Shown: one piece after another, positions 38,311 through 48,609 of the stretch
Numbering within the stretch: the first letter of the stretch is position 1
Layout of the letters: each line of letters opens with the position of its first letter
NCBI RefSeq assembly: GCF_036226745.1
Contig: NZ_CP109013.1
Location: 2,480,001-2,544,000, forward strand
From: Streptomyces sp. NBC_00683
GTDB taxonomy: Bacteria > Actinomycetota > Actinomycetes > Streptomycetales > Streptomycetaceae
Direction of reading: 5' to 3'
Length of the DNA stretch: 64,000 nucleotides
Translations under genes and position numbers: made by a program
Notes under the pieces: generated by a model
What the model was told of the DNA's origin: nothing
Database searches by the model: none
What the model saw: only the letters and a program-made list of their open reading frames with translations

Positions 38311-39264
38311 TCAGGCCCGTTCGTACGCGGCGGTCAGCTCGCTGGAGCGCTTCACGTCGGCGGCCATCGCCACGAGCAGGTCGTCGATGGAGTCGAACTT
38401 CAGCATGCCGCGTACGTACGCGAGGAAGTCCACCGCCACGTGCAGCCCGTACAGGTCGAGGCCGACCCTGTCGATCGCGTACGCCTCGACGGTCCGCTCC
38501 GTGCCGTTGAACTGCGGGTTCGTGCCGACGGAGATCGCGGCGGGCATGGCCTCGCCGTTCACCGTCAGCCAGCCCGCGTAGACGCCGTCGGCGGGGATCG
38601 CGGTGTGCGGCAGGGTCTCCACGTTCGCCGTCGGGAAGCCGAGCTCGCGGCCGCGCTGCGCGCCGCGCACGACGATGCCCTCGACGCGGTGCGGGCGGCC
38701 GAGGATCTCGGCTGCCCCCGCCACATCGCCCTCGGCGATCAGCCGGCGGGTCAGGGTCGAGGAGAACGGCTCGCCGCCGCCCGCCTCGCCGCTCACGAAG
38801 AGATCGATGACCTCGACGCTGTAGTCGTACGTGGCACCGAGCTCGGTGAGCAGTGCGACGTTGCCCGCCGCCCGGTGTCCGAAGCGGAAGTTCGGGCCCT
38901 CGATGACCAGCTGCGCGTGCAGCTTGTCGACGAGGACCTTCACGATGAAGTCGGCGGGCGCCAGCTTCGAGAAGTCGGTGGTGAACGGCAGGATCAGCAC
39001 CGCGTCCACACCCAGGTCCGCCATCAGCTCGGCACGCCGGTCGTGCGGGGCGAGCAGCGGCGGGTGGCTGCCGGGGCGTACGACCTCGCTGGGATGCGGG
39101 TCGAAGGTGACGACGACGGACGGAATGCCGAGCGCGCGCGCCTGCTCCACGGCCCGGCCGATGATCAGCTGGTGTCCGCGGTGCACCCCGTCGTAGGAGC
39201 CGATGGTGACGACGCTGCGTCCCCAGTCCTCGGGGATGTCCTCCAAGCCACGCCAGCGCTGCAC
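38311..39264 (-). CDS. ribF: Bifunctional riboflavin kinase / FAD synthetase
   Basis: RibF converts riboflavin to FMN and then to FAD. The 317-residue protein has the adenylyltransferase signature GSYDGVHRGHQ (22-32) and, in the second half, the flavokinase motif GRELGFPTANVE near residue 210. The start is GTG 39262-39264, with GAGGAG eight bases upstream; the frame stays open further upstream but has no better site. It lies 43 bases after the STAND-like gene and is probably co-transcribed with it. Confidence 0.95.
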   Translation of the reverse strand: MQRWRGLEDIPEDWGRSVVTIGSYDGVHRGHQLIIGRAVEQARALGIPSVVVTFDPHPSEVVRPGSHPPLLAPHDRRAELMADLGVDAVLILPFTTDFSKLAPADFIVKVLVDKLHAQLVIEGPNFRFGHRAAGNVALLTELGATYDYSVEVIDLFVSGEAGGGEPFSSTLTRRLIAEGDVAGAAEILGRPHRVEGIVVRGAQRGRELGFPTANVETLPHTAIPADGVYAGWLTVNGEAMPAAISVGTNPQFNGTERTVEAYAIDRVGLDLYGLHVAVDFLAYVRGMLKFDSIDDLLVAMAADVKRSSELTAAYERA

Positions 39265-39307
39265 TGTGACCGCTCCTCGCCCGAACCTGTGTACGTGTGT
39301 ATGTCCA

Positions 39308-42300
39308 TTACGCAGGTCTAAGACTGCCATGCTCACGTCCCACGGCCTGCATCGGCATCGGCATCCCGGGCTGTGATCTCTCCAGGCCCTCCACCGTCCG
39401 CCGGGCGCTGGGTCCCACGACGGCGGCCCACTCCTGGGGGGCGTCGGCCAGCCACCGGGTGACGAGCAGGGCGAATCCGGGCACCTCGCGGGCGAGGTCG
39501 ACCAGTCCGCGGTCGAAGCGGACGGCTCCCTCGGGTGTCCGCACCAGGAGCATCCCGGTGCGGTGCACCAGCGCCCTCGTACGGGCCTCGGGGCGCCGGC
39601 CGGAACCCGCTGCCGCGGCCCGCAGCAGGGCTTCGAGCACCGCGGGGTCCCTCCCGGTGTCCTGCTCGAAGTCCAGCAGCACCTCCAGCAGCTCGGACCT
39701 CAGGGGCCGGGACCCGGCGCTGCCCGGCGCGGCGAGCACCCGGGCCAGCGCGGCGCGTACCGGCGCGGGCGCGGGGCGGTCCCGCAGCAGCCCGGTCACC
39801 AGGGGCAGCAGCAGTGCGCGGGCGGCCGGGCTGTGCTCCAGCCTGCGCTCCACATAGGCGGCGGCCTGCGCCCCCCGTCCCGGGTGGTTGTCGATGTACT
39901 GCCGCACGAGGCCGGGGGCGTGCAGGGCCAGGGCAGGGGTGTCCAGGCCGGCCAGCGCTCCCAGGACCTCGTCGGCCGCGTCCCCGGGCACCGCGAGGCG
40001 CGCACGGAACGCGGCGAGCACCGGCTCCGGGTACTCGGGGAACACCTCGGCCAGCAGCGCCACGGGCAGCCTGGGGTCCCCGGCGGCGAAGACCCGCAGG
40101 GCCTGCGGCAGGTAGCGGATCCGGGTCTGCGGATCCCTGACGAGCAGGGTGAGCGCCGGAGCGTGCAGGGCGGTGTCGCCCGCGCGGGCGAGCAGGGTGA
40201 GCGCGGCGCCGCGCAGCAGGGCCCGGTCGGCGTCCGAGGTGGCCAGAGGGGCGGTGAGCGTGGCGTGGACCGCTGCGGCCGCCCGGCGCGCGGGCCGCTC
40301 CTCGTCGCGTGCCCAGCGGTCGACGGCCCTGCAGAGCGCGGACGGCTCGTCCTCGGCGAGGGCGGTGAGCAGTTCGGCGGCGCGCGGGTGGGAGGTGTCC
40401 ACCAGCGCTTCGGTCAGGTCGTCGACGGCGAGGTCGCGGCGGGCGTACAGCAGGGCCTGTGCGGCCGCGGCCACGGTGAGCCGCATCGGCATGCCCTCCT
40501 CGGCGGGCAGCGGGCTCTCGTCGGTGAACCAGCGGCACAGCAGTGCCTGCACCGTCCGCGGGTTCGCGGCGAGCCGCCGGGCCACGGCGTCCAGATACCG
40601 TTCGTCCCCGTCGGCGCGCGGGGCTCCGTCGGCCGGTACGAGGCGGCGGAGCAGGTCGATCCGGTCCTCCTCCGGCAGCCGGAGCCTCCGCCAGAACCAC
40701 GGCCCGAATTCGGCGTAGGCACCTGGGGCAGGGGACCGCCGGGTGATCCGTCCGGTGAGGACGCGCAGCACCCCGAGGTAGGGCCGGGCGTCGGGAACTC
40801 TGAGCAGGCTCTCCCCGAGCAGGTGGGCCGCCCACCACACGGCGTCGGCATGCCGGGCGGACGCGGCGCCGCCGGGCTCGGCACCGGCGCTCAGACGGTC
40901 CGTCGCCTCGATCAGGTCGGCCATCCGGTGCGCCAGCGCCGCGCTCCCCTGGCGGCGCCCCAGCAGGAGCATCGCCTGGATCACCGGGCCGATGCGATGG
41001 CGCGGCACGGGGAGGTTGCGGGGTTCGGCGCCCCCGGACGGCTCCGGCGGTGCCGCGGGCCGCTGTGCGTCCGCCCGGGAGGGTGCGGGCACCTCTGCGG
41101 TGTGCCAGCGGTGGACCAGGGAGCGCAGTGCGGCGTCCAGGTCCAGGTGGGCACCCTGCACCCAGTCGCCCAGCTCCTCGTGGGCGAAGCGGTATCCGGC
41201 GCCCGCCGGTACGAGGAGTCCCTCGGTGAGGACGGCCGAGGCCCATCCCGTACGCCACGGGAAGATTTCCTCGAACGTCGCACGGTCCAGCTCCCCCTGC
41301 CCCGGCCCGAGGCAGCGCCGGGCCGCTTCGTGGACCTGTCCCGCCACCTTCGCGGCCAGCCTGCGGACCGCCGTGCCCCGGAGTCTCGGTTCGGCCTCCG
41401 CCCCGATGCGGACGGCGATCCGCACGCAGGCGAGGTCCAGCCAGGCCGCGAAGACCTCTTCGGTGCCGGGCCTGCCCGGTACGTCGGGCGGCAGCGCGCC
41501 CCGTACCTCGGCGAGCAGCCGCAGGGTCAGCGGGTGCCGGTCGTGTCCCGGTGCGATCGCGTCAGGCGGGATGTCGTAGCGCTCCCTGGCCCGCTCCGCC
41601 TGGTCCGCGGTCAGGTCGCCCAGCCGGACGGCGGGCGGCAGCCGGCGGGCGGGCCGCTGCGGGCCGTGCAGGACGTCCGGCGGATACAGCGCGCCTGCGG
41701 TCTCCCAGTGCTCGGTGCGGCAGGCGACGACCATCCGCACCCCGTGGCAGCACAGCCAGTCCACCGTCCCGCGGGTCCACTCGGCGAGCCGGTGGGCCAG
41801 CAGGGGCGGCATCTCCTCGGGACCGTCCACGACGACCAGCAGCGGGTTGCCGGACGCCGCGGCGAGGCGGGCCACCCTCTCGGGAGTGGCCGTCGTCATG
41901 TCGCCCCGGGCCCCGGCCGCCGAGACGATCCGTCCGGAGCGGCGGAGCGCACGGGTGATCGCGTCCGCGACCGAGGTGTCCTCGGCCAGCAGATCGGCGC
42001 CGCGCAGCCAGACGGTCAGGGCGGGAACCTGACCGCGGGAACGGCGGGCGGCGAGGGCCGCCAGCTCCGTGGTCCGCCCCGTGCCGGGCGCCCCGACGAC
42101 GCCGAGTACCGGTCCCGAACCGGACTCGAATGCGGTGAACTCGTCGGTGATGTGCGGACGTTCGACGGCCTCCGTACCGTCGGCCCGTCCCGCGGAGCCG
42201 AGCGAGGTCGCGGTCAGCTGCAGTGCCCCCGCCAGGTTGAGGTCGCATCCGTATCCGGGGACACCGCTCGCGTTGCGCCGCAGCAGCTCCTCCAGCGGTC

Positions 42301-42880
42301 CGTCCCGGCCGTGGTCCGGGCCGGGGAGGAGCACCGCGAGCCCCGCCGCCTCGTGCTCCGCCCGCAGCGCGGTGGAGAGCACGCCGAGGACGGCGCCGGT
42401 GTCCGGGTCGGTGACGGGCCCGCCCACGGCGGCGCCGCCCGACCGCAGCGCGTCGCGCCCGTCCGTGCCGAGGGCCAGCTCCATCGCGGCGGCCAGCCGG
42501 TGGCTGCGTCCGCCCTCGTCGTACGTCGCCGGGGTCGTGCCCAGTACGCGCGCCTCCCGCCAGCCGTGGGCGGCGATCCGCACGTAGGTGCCTGTCCCGA
42601 CGCGGTCGCGTGCGGCGATGGGGAGCGGTTCCACACCGAGGACTTCGGGTCCGCCGGTGCGCAGCAGCGCGAGGCCGAGGCCGGGCAGGGAGGTGATGTC
42701 GCCGGTTCCCGCGGGGCAGGTCCGGCCGTCCGCCCCGTGCAGCACCAGGGGTTGACCGGAGGCGACGGCCTGATGTCCGGTGACGACCGTGCCGCGGTCG
42801 TCCGCGACGAATCCGGTCCCCCGCGGCCGGCCGGCCTGATCGCAGATTCTTACCAGTTTCGACCGGTCCCCGCTGCCCAT
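39308..42880 (-). CDS. Degenerate trypsin-like domain fused to STAND-type NTPase and helical repeats
   Basis: A 1190-residue cytosolic protein. Residues 1 to about 200 form a trypsin-like fold: GTGFVADDRGTVVTGH keeps a histidine, but the serine motif GxSGGPV reads GAAVGGPV, so the nucleophile is lost. A P-loop domain follows from about 240: Walker A is GAPGTGRTT (262-270), with Arg where Lys is usual, and Walker B is LLVVVDGPEE. The remainder (about 520-1170) is Leu/Ala/Arg-rich helical repeat sequence. The layout is that of STAND sensors with an N-terminal protease-like domain. It is flanked by a terminator upstream (43024-43063) and ribF downstream. The function is unknown; the conserved Streptomyces location argues against a recent defence-island insertion. 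Confidence 0.8.
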   Translation of the reverse strand: MGSGDRSKLVRICDQAGRPRGTGFVADDRGTVVTGHQAVASGQPLVLHGADGRTCPAGTGDITSLPGLGLALLRTGGPEVLGVEPLPIAARDRVGTGTYVRIAAHGWREARVLGTTPATYDEGGRSHRLAAAMELALGTDGRDALRSGGAAVGGPVTDPDTGAVLGVLSTALRAEHEAAGLAVLLPGPDHGRDGPLEELLRRNASGVPGYGCDLNLAGALQLTATSLGSAGRADGTEAVERPHITDEFTAFESGSGPVLGVVGAPGTGRTTELAALAARRSRGQVPALTVWLRGADLLAEDTSVADAITRALRRSGRIVSAAGARGDMTTATPERVARLAAASGNPLLVVVDGPEEMPPLLAHRLAEWTRGTVDWLCCHGVRMVVACRTEHWETAGALYPPDVLHGPQRPARRLPPAVRLGDLTADQAERARERYDIPPDAIAPGHDRHPLTLRLLAEVRGALPPDVPGRPGTEEVFAAWLDLACVRIAVRIGAEAEPRLRGTAVRRLAAKVAGQVHEAARRCLGPGQGELDRATFEEIFPWRTGWASAVLTEGLLVPAGAGYRFAHEELGDWVQGAHLDLDAALRSLVHRWHTAEVPAPSRADAQRPAAPPEPSGGAEPRNLPVPRHRIGPVIQAMLLLGRRQGSAALAHRMADLIEATDRLSAGAEPGGAASARHADAVWWAAHLLGESLLRVPDARPYLGVLRVLTGRITRRSPAPGAYAEFGPWFWRRLRLPEEDRIDLLRRLVPADGAPRADGDERYLDAVARRLAANPRTVQALLCRWFTDESPLPAEEGMPMRLTVAAAAQALLYARRDLAVDDLTEALVDTSHPRAAELLTALAEDEPSALCRAVDRWARDEERPARRAAAAVHATLTAPLATSDADRALLRGAALTLLARAGDTALHAPALTLLVRDPQTRIRYLPQALRVFAAGDPRLPVALLAEVFPEYPEPVLAAFRARLAVPGDAADEVLGALAGLDTPALALHAPGLVRQYIDNHPGRGAQAAAYVERRLEHSPAARALLLPLVTGLLRDRPAPAPVRAALARVLAAPGSAGSRPLRSELLEVLLDFEQDTGRDPAVLEALLRAAAAGSGRRPEARTRALVHRTGMLLVRTPEGAVRFDRGLVDLAREVPGFALLVTRWLADAPQEWAAVVGPSARRTVEGLERSQPGMPMPMQAVGREHGSLRPA

Positions 42881-43023
42881 GGTCCGACGGTAGATCTCGG
42901 GTGATCAGGACGAGAAGCGCAGGGGGCGAAAGCGCCCCCCTCACACCCCTCAGTCACTCCGAGCGCCCGTCCATTGGGGTGAATCCACGGGTTCGCTTGG
43001 ACAGGGATGGTCCCTGGAGGGGG

Positions 43024-43063
43024 ATCGTGGAGCGGGCACCGGGGGGCCTGCCCGCTCCACGAT
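43024..43063 (-). terminator. Strong hairpin after truB
   Basis: ATCGTGGAGCGGGCA (43024-43038) and its perfect 15-bp complement (43049-43063) with a 10-base loop, beginning about 25 bases after the truB stop. It probably ends the nusA-truB operon and separates it from the STAND-like gene. Confidence 0.82.
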
Positions 43064-43088
43064 GGGACCGACCGGTCCTCATGCGCTG

Positions 43089-43985
43089 TCAGGCGAAGAC
43101 GGCGAGGCTCTTGGCCTTGCCCTTCTGCTCCTCGACGAGCACCAGGAACGTCCCGTCGGGCCCGAAGACCCCGACCGGACCCGGCGGATACGCGGGCATG
43201 TCGACCCGCACGCCGTTGAGCAGGAGCCTGGCCCGCTTCTCGTCCACGTCCCAGCGGGGGAACGCGGAAGCGGCCGCCTCGGCGACCGGCATGACGACCA
43301 GCTCCTCCTGGTGCTGGTCGAGCGTCCTGGCCGCGTCGATCCCGTACGGGCCGACGCGGGTGCGCCGCAGCGCCGTCAGGTGCCCGCCGACGCCGAGTCC
43401 GGCACCGAGGTCACGCGCCAGGGCCCGGATGTACGTACCCGAGGAGCAGACGACCGAGACGACCAGGTCGACCACGGGTGTCCCGTCCTCGGCCACCGCC
43501 TCGCGCACGTCGTAGACGCGGAAGGACGAGATGGTCACCGGGCGGGCCGGGATCTCGAACTCCTCGCCGCCCCGCACCCGGGCGTACGAACGCTTGCCGT
43601 CGATCTTGATGGCGCTGACCTTGGACGGCACCTGCATGATCGCGCCGCTCAGCGCGGCGACACCGGCGTCGATGCCCTCACGGGTCACGCCCGAGGCGTC
43701 GGTGGACGAGGTGATCTCGCCCTCCGCGTCATCGGTGACGGTGTCCTGGCCGAGCCGGATCGTACCGAGGTACTCCTTCTCGGTCAGTGCGAGATGGCCG
43801 AGGAGCTTGGTGGCCTTCTCGACGCCGAGCACGAGGACACCGGTCGCCATCGGGTCCAGGGTGCCCGCATGGCCGACCCGCCGGGTGCGGGCGATGCCGC
43901 GCATCTTGGCCACGACGTCGTGCGAAGTGAAGCCGGACGGCTTGTCGACGATGACAAGGCCGTCCGGCGTTTTGTTCTGCGTCAT
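43089..43985 (-). CDS. truB: tRNA pseudouridine(55) synthase TruB
   Basis: TruB makes pseudouridine 55 in the T-loop of tRNAs. The 298-residue protein has the catalytic segment GHAGTLDPMATGVL (38-51) with D44, followed by the KLYxG-type region and a C-terminal PUA-like extension. Its start overlaps the rbfA stop (ATGA), so translation is coupled. Confidence 0.97.
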   Translation of the reverse strand: MTQNKTPDGLVIVDKPSGFTSHDVVAKMRGIARTRRVGHAGTLDPMATGVLVLGVEKATKLLGHLALTEKEYLGTIRLGQDTVTDDAEGEITSSTDASGVTREGIDAGVAALSGAIMQVPSKVSAIKIDGKRSYARVRGGEEFEIPARPVTISSFRVYDVREAVAEDGTPVVDLVVSVVCSSGTYIRALARDLGAGLGVGGHLTALRRTRVGPYGIDAARTLDQHQEELVVMPVAEAAASAFPRWDVDEKRARLLLNGVRVDMPAYPPGPVGVFGPDGTFLVLVEEQKGKAKSLAVFA

Positions 43986-44452
43986 GCGGAAGGTGAGCCC
44001 TCGCCGTTCTCGCCGGACTCGTCGTCCTCGTCCTCCGGCTTGCGGTACGGGTCCGCGTCACCGGCGTACGTGGCGCCGGAGGATGCCTCGCGGACCTTGG
44101 CGTCCGAGGCGCGTGCCCGGTCGAGCAGGTCCTCGATCGCCTTGGCGTTGTCCGGCAGGGCGTCGGCCACGAAGGCCAGGGTCGGGGTGAACTTCGTCCC
44201 CGCCGCCGCGCCGACCGCCGAACGCAGGATGCCCTTGGCGCTCTCCAGCCCGGCCGCCGCGGACGCCCGCTCCTCGTCGTCGCCGTAGACCGTGTAGAAG
44301 ACCGTGGCCTCCCGCAGGTCGCCGGTGACCCGGGTGTCCGTGATGGTCACGTGCGTGCCCAGACGCGGGTCCTTGATACCGCGCTGCAGTTTCTCGGCGA
44401 CCACCACCTGGATGAGGTCCGCCAGCTTCTTTGCCCGCGCGTTGTCGGCCAC
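43982..44452 (-). CDS. rbfA: 30S ribosome-binding factor A
   Basis: RbfA assists late 30S maturation. The 156-residue protein has the KH-like core (RAKKLADLIQVVVAEKL, LGTHVTITDTRVTGDLREATVFYTV) and an acidic C-terminal tail longer than in E. coli. The start is GTG 44452 with AAGGAG upstream. It follows the DUF503 gene by 25 bases. Confidence 0.95.
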   Translation of the reverse strand: MADNARAKKLADLIQVVVAEKLQRGIKDPRLGTHVTITDTRVTGDLREATVFYTVYGDDEERASAAAGLESAKGILRSAVGAAAGTKFTPTLAFVADALPDNAKAIEDLLDRARASDAKVREASSGATYAGDADPYRKPEDEDDESGENGEGSPSA

Positions 44453-44477
44453 TGGTCCGTCTCCTTCTTGAACGTGC

Positions 44478-44774
44478 TCAATCGTCTTCGTCGTTGTGCA
44501 GCCGCCGTCGTACGGACAGCAGCTCCACTTCCGGCCGGCCGGCGACCATGCGCTCGCACCGGTCCAGTACGTCTGTGAGGTGTCCGGTGTCCCCGGAGAC
44601 CACGGCAAGGCCGATCTCGGCCCTGCGATGGAGGTCCTGGCCGCCCGTCTCCGCGACACTCACCCCGAACTTGCGGTGGATCTCGGCAACGATCGGACGG
44701 ACGATGGAGCGTTTCTCCTTCAGCGACCGTACGTCGCCGAGGAGAAGGTCGAAGGACAGTGTCCCCACATACAT
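44478..44774 (-). CDS. DUF503 family protein (YlxP-like)
   Basis: A 98-residue protein of the DUF503/YlxP family that often lies between infB and rbfA. It begins with MYVGTLSFDLLLGDVRSLKEKRS, the typical family start. YlxP-type proteins are linked to ribosome or RNA biology, but the biochemical role is not known. The ATG at 44774 is chosen because the conserved domain begins there; the upstream reading is low-complexity Arg/Pro. Confidence 0.88.
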   Translation of the reverse strand: MYVGTLSFDLLLGDVRSLKEKRSIVRPIVAEIHRKFGVSVAETGGQDLHRRAEIGLAVVSGDTGHLTDVLDRCERMVAGRPEVELLSVRRRLHNDEDD

Positions 44775-44902
44775 GTGTGTCCGGATGTCCCGCCGGTTCG
44801 GGTTCGCGCCCCGCCATCGCTTGGCAGGGACACAAGAACCGTACACGGAACGGCCGGGGCCGATCGACGGAAATACGACCCGTCGACCGGCCCCGACCGT
44901 GC

Positions 44903-44933
44903 GGGATGCCCGGGGTCTCCCCCCGGGCATCCC
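44903..44933 (-). terminator. Hairpin after infB
   Basis: GGGATGCCCGGGG (44903-44915) and its perfect complement (44921-44933), with a 5-base loop, seven bases after the infB stop. No T-run follows on the minus strand, so it may be a partial terminator or an mRNA-stabilising element. Confidence 0.65.
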
Positions 44934-44939
44934 TGTGGA

Positions 44940-47900
44940 TCAGCCTCGCGGCTTCTCGCGCATCTCGTACGTCGCGATGACGTCGTCGATCTTGATGTCG
45001 TTGAAGTTTCCGAGGTTGATACCGCCCTCGTAGCCTTCGCGGATCTCGGTGACGTCGTCCTTGAAGCGGCGCAGACCGGAGATGTTGAGGCTCTCCGCGA
45101 TGACCTTGCCATCACGCAGCAGGCGCGCCTTGGTGTTGCGCTTGACCTCGCCGGACCGGACCAGCACACCGGCGATGTTGCCCAGCTTGGACGAGCGGAA
45201 GATCTCGCGGATCTCCGCCGTACCGAGCTCGACCTCTTCGTACTCCGGCTTGAGCATGCCCTTGAGGGCCGCTTCGATCTCTTCGATCGCCTGGTAGATG
45301 ACCGAGTAGTACCGGACGTCCACACCTTCGCGGTCGGCCATCTGCGCGGCACGCCCTGCGGCGCGCACGTTGAAGCCGATCACGATGGCGTCGGATCCGG
45401 TCGCCAGGTCGATGTCCGACTCGGTGACCGCACCCACACCGCGGTGCAGGACCCGGATGTCGACCTCTTCACCGACGTCGAGCTGGAGCAGCGAGGACTC
45501 GAGAGCCTCCACCGAACCGGACGCGTCGCCCTTGATGATGAGGTTGAGCTCCTGGACCAGACCGGCCTTGAGCGCCTCGTCCAGGTTCTCCAGGGAGAAC
45601 CGGACACCCTTGCGGGCGAAGTTGGCGTTGCGCTCACGAGCGGCACGCTTCTCGGCGATCTGACGGGCCGTACGGTCCTCGTCGACGACCAGGAAGTTGT
45701 CGCCGGCACCCGGGACATTGGTGAGACCCAGCACGAGGACGGGGGTCGAGGGACCCGCTTCCTCGACGTTCTCGCCCTTGTCGTCGAGCATCGCGCGGAC
45801 TCGGCCGTACGCGTCGCCGACCACCATCGTGTCGCCGACCCGCAGCGTGCCTCGCTGGACCAGGACGGTCGCAACGGCACCGCGGCCGCGGTCGAGGTGG
45901 GACTCGATCGCAATACCCTGCGCGTCCTGCTCCGGGTTGGCCCGCAGGTCGAGCGAGGCGTCGGCGGTGAGGACGACGGCCTCCAGAAGAGCCTCGATGT
46001 TGAGGCCCTGCTTGGCGGAGATGTCGACGAACATCGTGTCGCCGCCGTACTCCTCGGCCACCAGACCGAACTCGGTGAGCTGACCGCGCACCTTGGTCGG
46101 GTCCGCACCCTCGACGTCGATCTTGTTGACCGCGACCACGATCGGCACGTCGGCCGCCTTGGCGTGGTTCAGCGCCTCGATCGTCTGGGGCATCACACCG
46201 TCGTTCGCCGCCACCACGAGGATCGCGATGTCGGTGGACTTCGCACCACGTGCACGCATGGCGGTGAACGCCTCGTGACCCGGGGTGTCGATGAAGGTGA
46301 TCCTGCGGTCCTCGCCATTGACCTCGGCGCCGACCTGGTACGCACCGATGTGCTGCGTGATGCCGCCGGCCTCGCCCGCAATGACGTTCGTCTTGCGGAT
46401 CGCGTCCAGCAGTCGGGTCTTACCGTGGTCGACGTGACCCATGACGGTCACGACCGGCGGACGGGAGACCAGGGCCTCTTCGCCGCCCTCGTCCTCGCCG
46501 AACTCGATGTCGAAGGACTCGAGCAGCTCGCGGTCCTCCTCCTCGGGGCTGACGATCTCCAGGACGAAGTTCATCTCGTCCGCGAGCATCTTCAGCGTCT
46601 CGTCGGAGACGGACTGCGTGGCAGTGACCATCTCGCCGAGGTTCATCATCACGCCGACGAGCGACGCCGGGTTGGCGTTGATCTTCTCGGCGAAGTCGGT
46701 GAGGGAAGCACCGCGCGACAGCCGGACAGCCTGTCCGTTGCCACGGGGCAGCATGACGCCGCCCACCGACGGGGCCTGCATGGCCTCGTACTCCTGGCGC
46801 CTCTGCCTCTTCGACTTACGGCCACGACGCGCGGGACCGCCGGGACGGCCGAACGCACCCTGTGTGCCACCACGGGCACCCGGGCCGCCGGGACGTCCAC
46901 CGAAGCCGGGACGACCGCCGAAGCCGCCGCCACCACCGGGACGGCCTGCGCCGCCACCGCCACCGGGACCACCGGGACGGCCGGCGAAGCCGCCGCCGCC
47001 ACCACCGGGACCGGCCGGACGGCCGGCGAAGCCGCCGCCACCGGGACGACCTGCGCCGCCACCGCCACCGGGACGACCGCCACCGGCACCGGGACCACGC
47101 CCGCCGCCGCCGGGGCCACCGCCGGGACGCGGGGCCGCAGCGGGACGCTGCGGCATCATGCCCGGGTTCGGACGGTTACCCGCGGGGGCACCGCCCGGAC
47201 GCGGGGACTGCGGACGGGGCATGCCGCCCGGAGACGGACGGGCACCACCCTGGCCCTGCGGGCGCGGTGCGCCACCGGGGCCACCCGAGCCGCCCTGCGG
47301 ACGCGGAGCGCCGGGGCGCTCCTGACCGCCGCCGGGACGCGGGGCGCCGCCGGGACGGGGCGCGCCGGGGCGCGCCATGCCGGTGGAGCCACCGGAGGTG
47401 AACGGGTTGTTACCCGGACGGGGACCCGCCGGACGCGCGCCACCGGGGCGGGGTGCGCCCTGGCCTGCGGGACGTGCCGGACGGTCGCCGCCGCGCTCGC
47501 CACCGCGGCCACCGTCACGCTGACCGCCGGCCGGAGCCGGACGGGCGGGGCGGGGACCGGGGGTGGCACCCGCGGGACGCGGGGCCTGCGGCTGCTGGGG
47601 TGCGGCCGGCTGGGCCGGTGCCGGAGCCGAGAACTCGGCGGCGGGCACCGGGGTGACCGGGGCAGCCTTGGGCGCGGGCTTCGGACCCGGACGCGGGCCC
47701 GCAGACGGCGCGGAAGGTGCTGCGGGGGTGCTGCTCGCCGGGGCCTCGGCAGCGGCCGGCTTGGGGGCCGGTGCGCCGGGCTTGGGGGCAGCAGGACGTG
47801 CCGCAGCGGCCGGGGAGGGCGCTGCGGGCTTCACGGGGGCGGCCTTGCGGGGCGCGCCAGGCTTTGCAGCGGACTTGCCGGCGTTGCCGCCGGGACCCTG

Positions 47901-48050
47901 CAGTGCGTCAGTCAATTTGCGTACAACCGGCGCCTCGATCGTCGAGGACGCCGAACGGACGAATTCACCGAGTTCTTGGAGCTTGGCCATGACGACCTTG
48001 CTCTCAACCCCGAACTCCTTGGCGAGTTCGTATACCCGGACCTTAGCCAC
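44940..48050 (-). CDS. infB: Translation initiation factor IF-2
   Basis: IF-2 brings initiator tRNA to the 30S subunit using GTP. The 1036-residue protein starts at GTG 48050 with [14 protein letters not shown], the IF2N domain. Residues about 50-450 form a very long Pro/Ala and then Gly/Pro/Arg-rich linker with GRPGGGG-type repeats. The GTPase domain carries GHVDHGKT near 537-544, DTPGH and NKID. EF-Tu-like and C-terminal domains complete the factor. The long linker is typical of Streptomyces IF-2. The repeats are coding, not a DNA repeat array. Confidence 0.97.
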   Translation of the reverse strand: MAKVRVYELAKEFGVESKVVMAKLQELGEFVRSASSTIEAPVVRKLTDALQGPGGNAGKSAAKPGAPRKAAPVKPAAPSPAAAARPAAPKPGAPAPKPAAAEAPASSTPAAPSAPSAGPRPGPKPAPKAAPVTPVPAAEFSAPAPAQPAAPQQPQAPRPAGATPGPRPARPAPAGGQRDGGRGGERGGDRPARPAGQGAPRPGGARPAGPRPGNNPFTSGGSTGMARPGAPRPGGAPRPGGGQERPGAPRPQGGSGGPGGAPRPQGQGGARPSPGGMPRPQSPRPGGAPAGNRPNPGMMPQRPAAAPRPGGGPGGGGRGPGAGGGRPGGGGGAGRPGGGGFAGRPAGPGGGGGGFAGRPGGPGGGGGAGRPGGGGGFGGRPGFGGRPGGPGARGGTQGAFGRPGGPARRGRKSKRQRRQEYEAMQAPSVGGVMLPRGNGQAVRLSRGASLTDFAEKINANPASLVGVMMNLGEMVTATQSVSDETLKMLADEMNFVLEIVSPEEEDRELLESFDIEFGEDEGGEEALVSRPPVVTVMGHVDHGKTRLLDAIRKTNVIAGEAGGITQHIGAYQVGAEVNGEDRRITFIDTPGHEAFTAMRARGAKSTDIAILVVAANDGVMPQTIEALNHAKAADVPIVVAVNKIDVEGADPTKVRGQLTEFGLVAEEYGGDTMFVDISAKQGLNIEALLEAVVLTADASLDLRANPEQDAQGIAIESHLDRGRGAVATVLVQRGTLRVGDTMVVGDAYGRVRAMLDDKGENVEEAGPSTPVLVLGLTNVPGAGDNFLVVDEDRTARQIAEKRAARERNANFARKGVRFSLENLDEALKAGLVQELNLIIKGDASGSVEALESSLLQLDVGEEVDIRVLHRGVGAVTESDIDLATGSDAIVIGFNVRAAGRAAQMADREGVDVRYYSVIYQAIEEIEAALKGMLKPEYEEVELGTAEIREIFRSSKLGNIAGVLVRSGEVKRNTKARLLRDGKVIAESLNISGLRRFKDDVTEIREGYEGGINLGNFNDIKIDDVIATYEMREKPRG

Positions 48051-48199
48051 TTCGCTCCTTTTAGGTCCGGGTTACCGCCGGACCGTCGCTACTTCATGGG
48101 CGTACTCATCGCGTACTCATCGAGTGCTCATCGCAATCTCGACCTACTTCCAACTCGCGAGGTACCTGACCGCACGGGGACCCGTGCCGTTCACTTTTC

Positions 48200-48478
48200 T
48201 TACGGTGTCACCCGCTCGACGAACCGCTGCAGTGCCGCGGAATCGAACGGCCCCTTGGCCTTGAAGGCCCGGGGGAATGCCCGGCGGCGGACCGCCAGGT
48301 CGAGACAGACAGAGACCGGGTGCACGTACGCACCCCGGCCGGGCAGCGTACCGCGTGGATCAGGGACAACTTCACCCTCGTCCACCACGATGCGCAGCAG
48401 CTCGCTCTTGGCCGCTCGCTCCCGGCATCCCACACAGGTTCGTTCGGGGCAAGCGCGGGCGTGCGTCCGGCCAGACAC
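48200..48478 (-). CDS. ylxR: YlxR family protein (DUF448)
   Basis: A 92-residue basic protein with the DUF448 signature [20 protein letters not shown] at about 12-31 and the PGRGAYVH loop. YlxR lies between nusA and infB in many bacteria and is thought to bind RNA; in some species it influences RNase P and gene expression. The start is GTG 48478. Confidence 0.92.
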   Translation of the reverse strand: MSGRTHARACPERTCVGCRERAAKSELLRIVVDEGEVVPDPRGTLPGRGAYVHPVSVCLDLAVRRRAFPRAFKAKGPFDSAALQRFVERVTP

Positions 48479-48581
48479 GTTTAAGTCTACCTCCCCGCAC
48501 CGACCTCACCCCTTTGGGGCAAAAATCGAACGGATGTTGTCGTGATCTCAGCGACAGGACGCCTTGATCTATTCCTTCGGA

Positions 48582-48603
48582 CCGCCCCGGCATCCCGGGG
48601 CGG
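48582..48603 (-). promoter_or_regulatory. Hairpin between nusA and ylxR
   Basis: CCGCCCCGG (48582-48590) and CCGGGGCGG (48595-48603), 9-bp arms with a 4-base loop, six bases after the nusA stop. There is no T-run. It may act as an attenuator or mRNA-stabilising structure in the nusA-infB operon. Confidence 0.5.
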
Positions 48604-48609
48604 AACGGA

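Noticed and set aside
39308..42880. Call of the STAND-like protein as an anti-phage defence system
   Set aside because: The architecture resembles some defence proteins, but the gene lies in a conserved housekeeping region and no defence neighbours, mobile elements or toxins are present. Kept only as an open question in the findings.
39563..42904. 1113-residue open frame on the plus strand opposite the STAND-like gene
   Set aside because: High GC third positions keep antisense frames open. The reading is Gly/Arg/Gln-rich without domain features.
46860..47400. Repetitive Gly/Pro/Arg-rich DNA resembling a repeat array
   Set aside because: It is the coding sequence of the disordered IF-2 linker. 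Units vary in length and stay in frame, so it is neither CRISPR nor a satellite.
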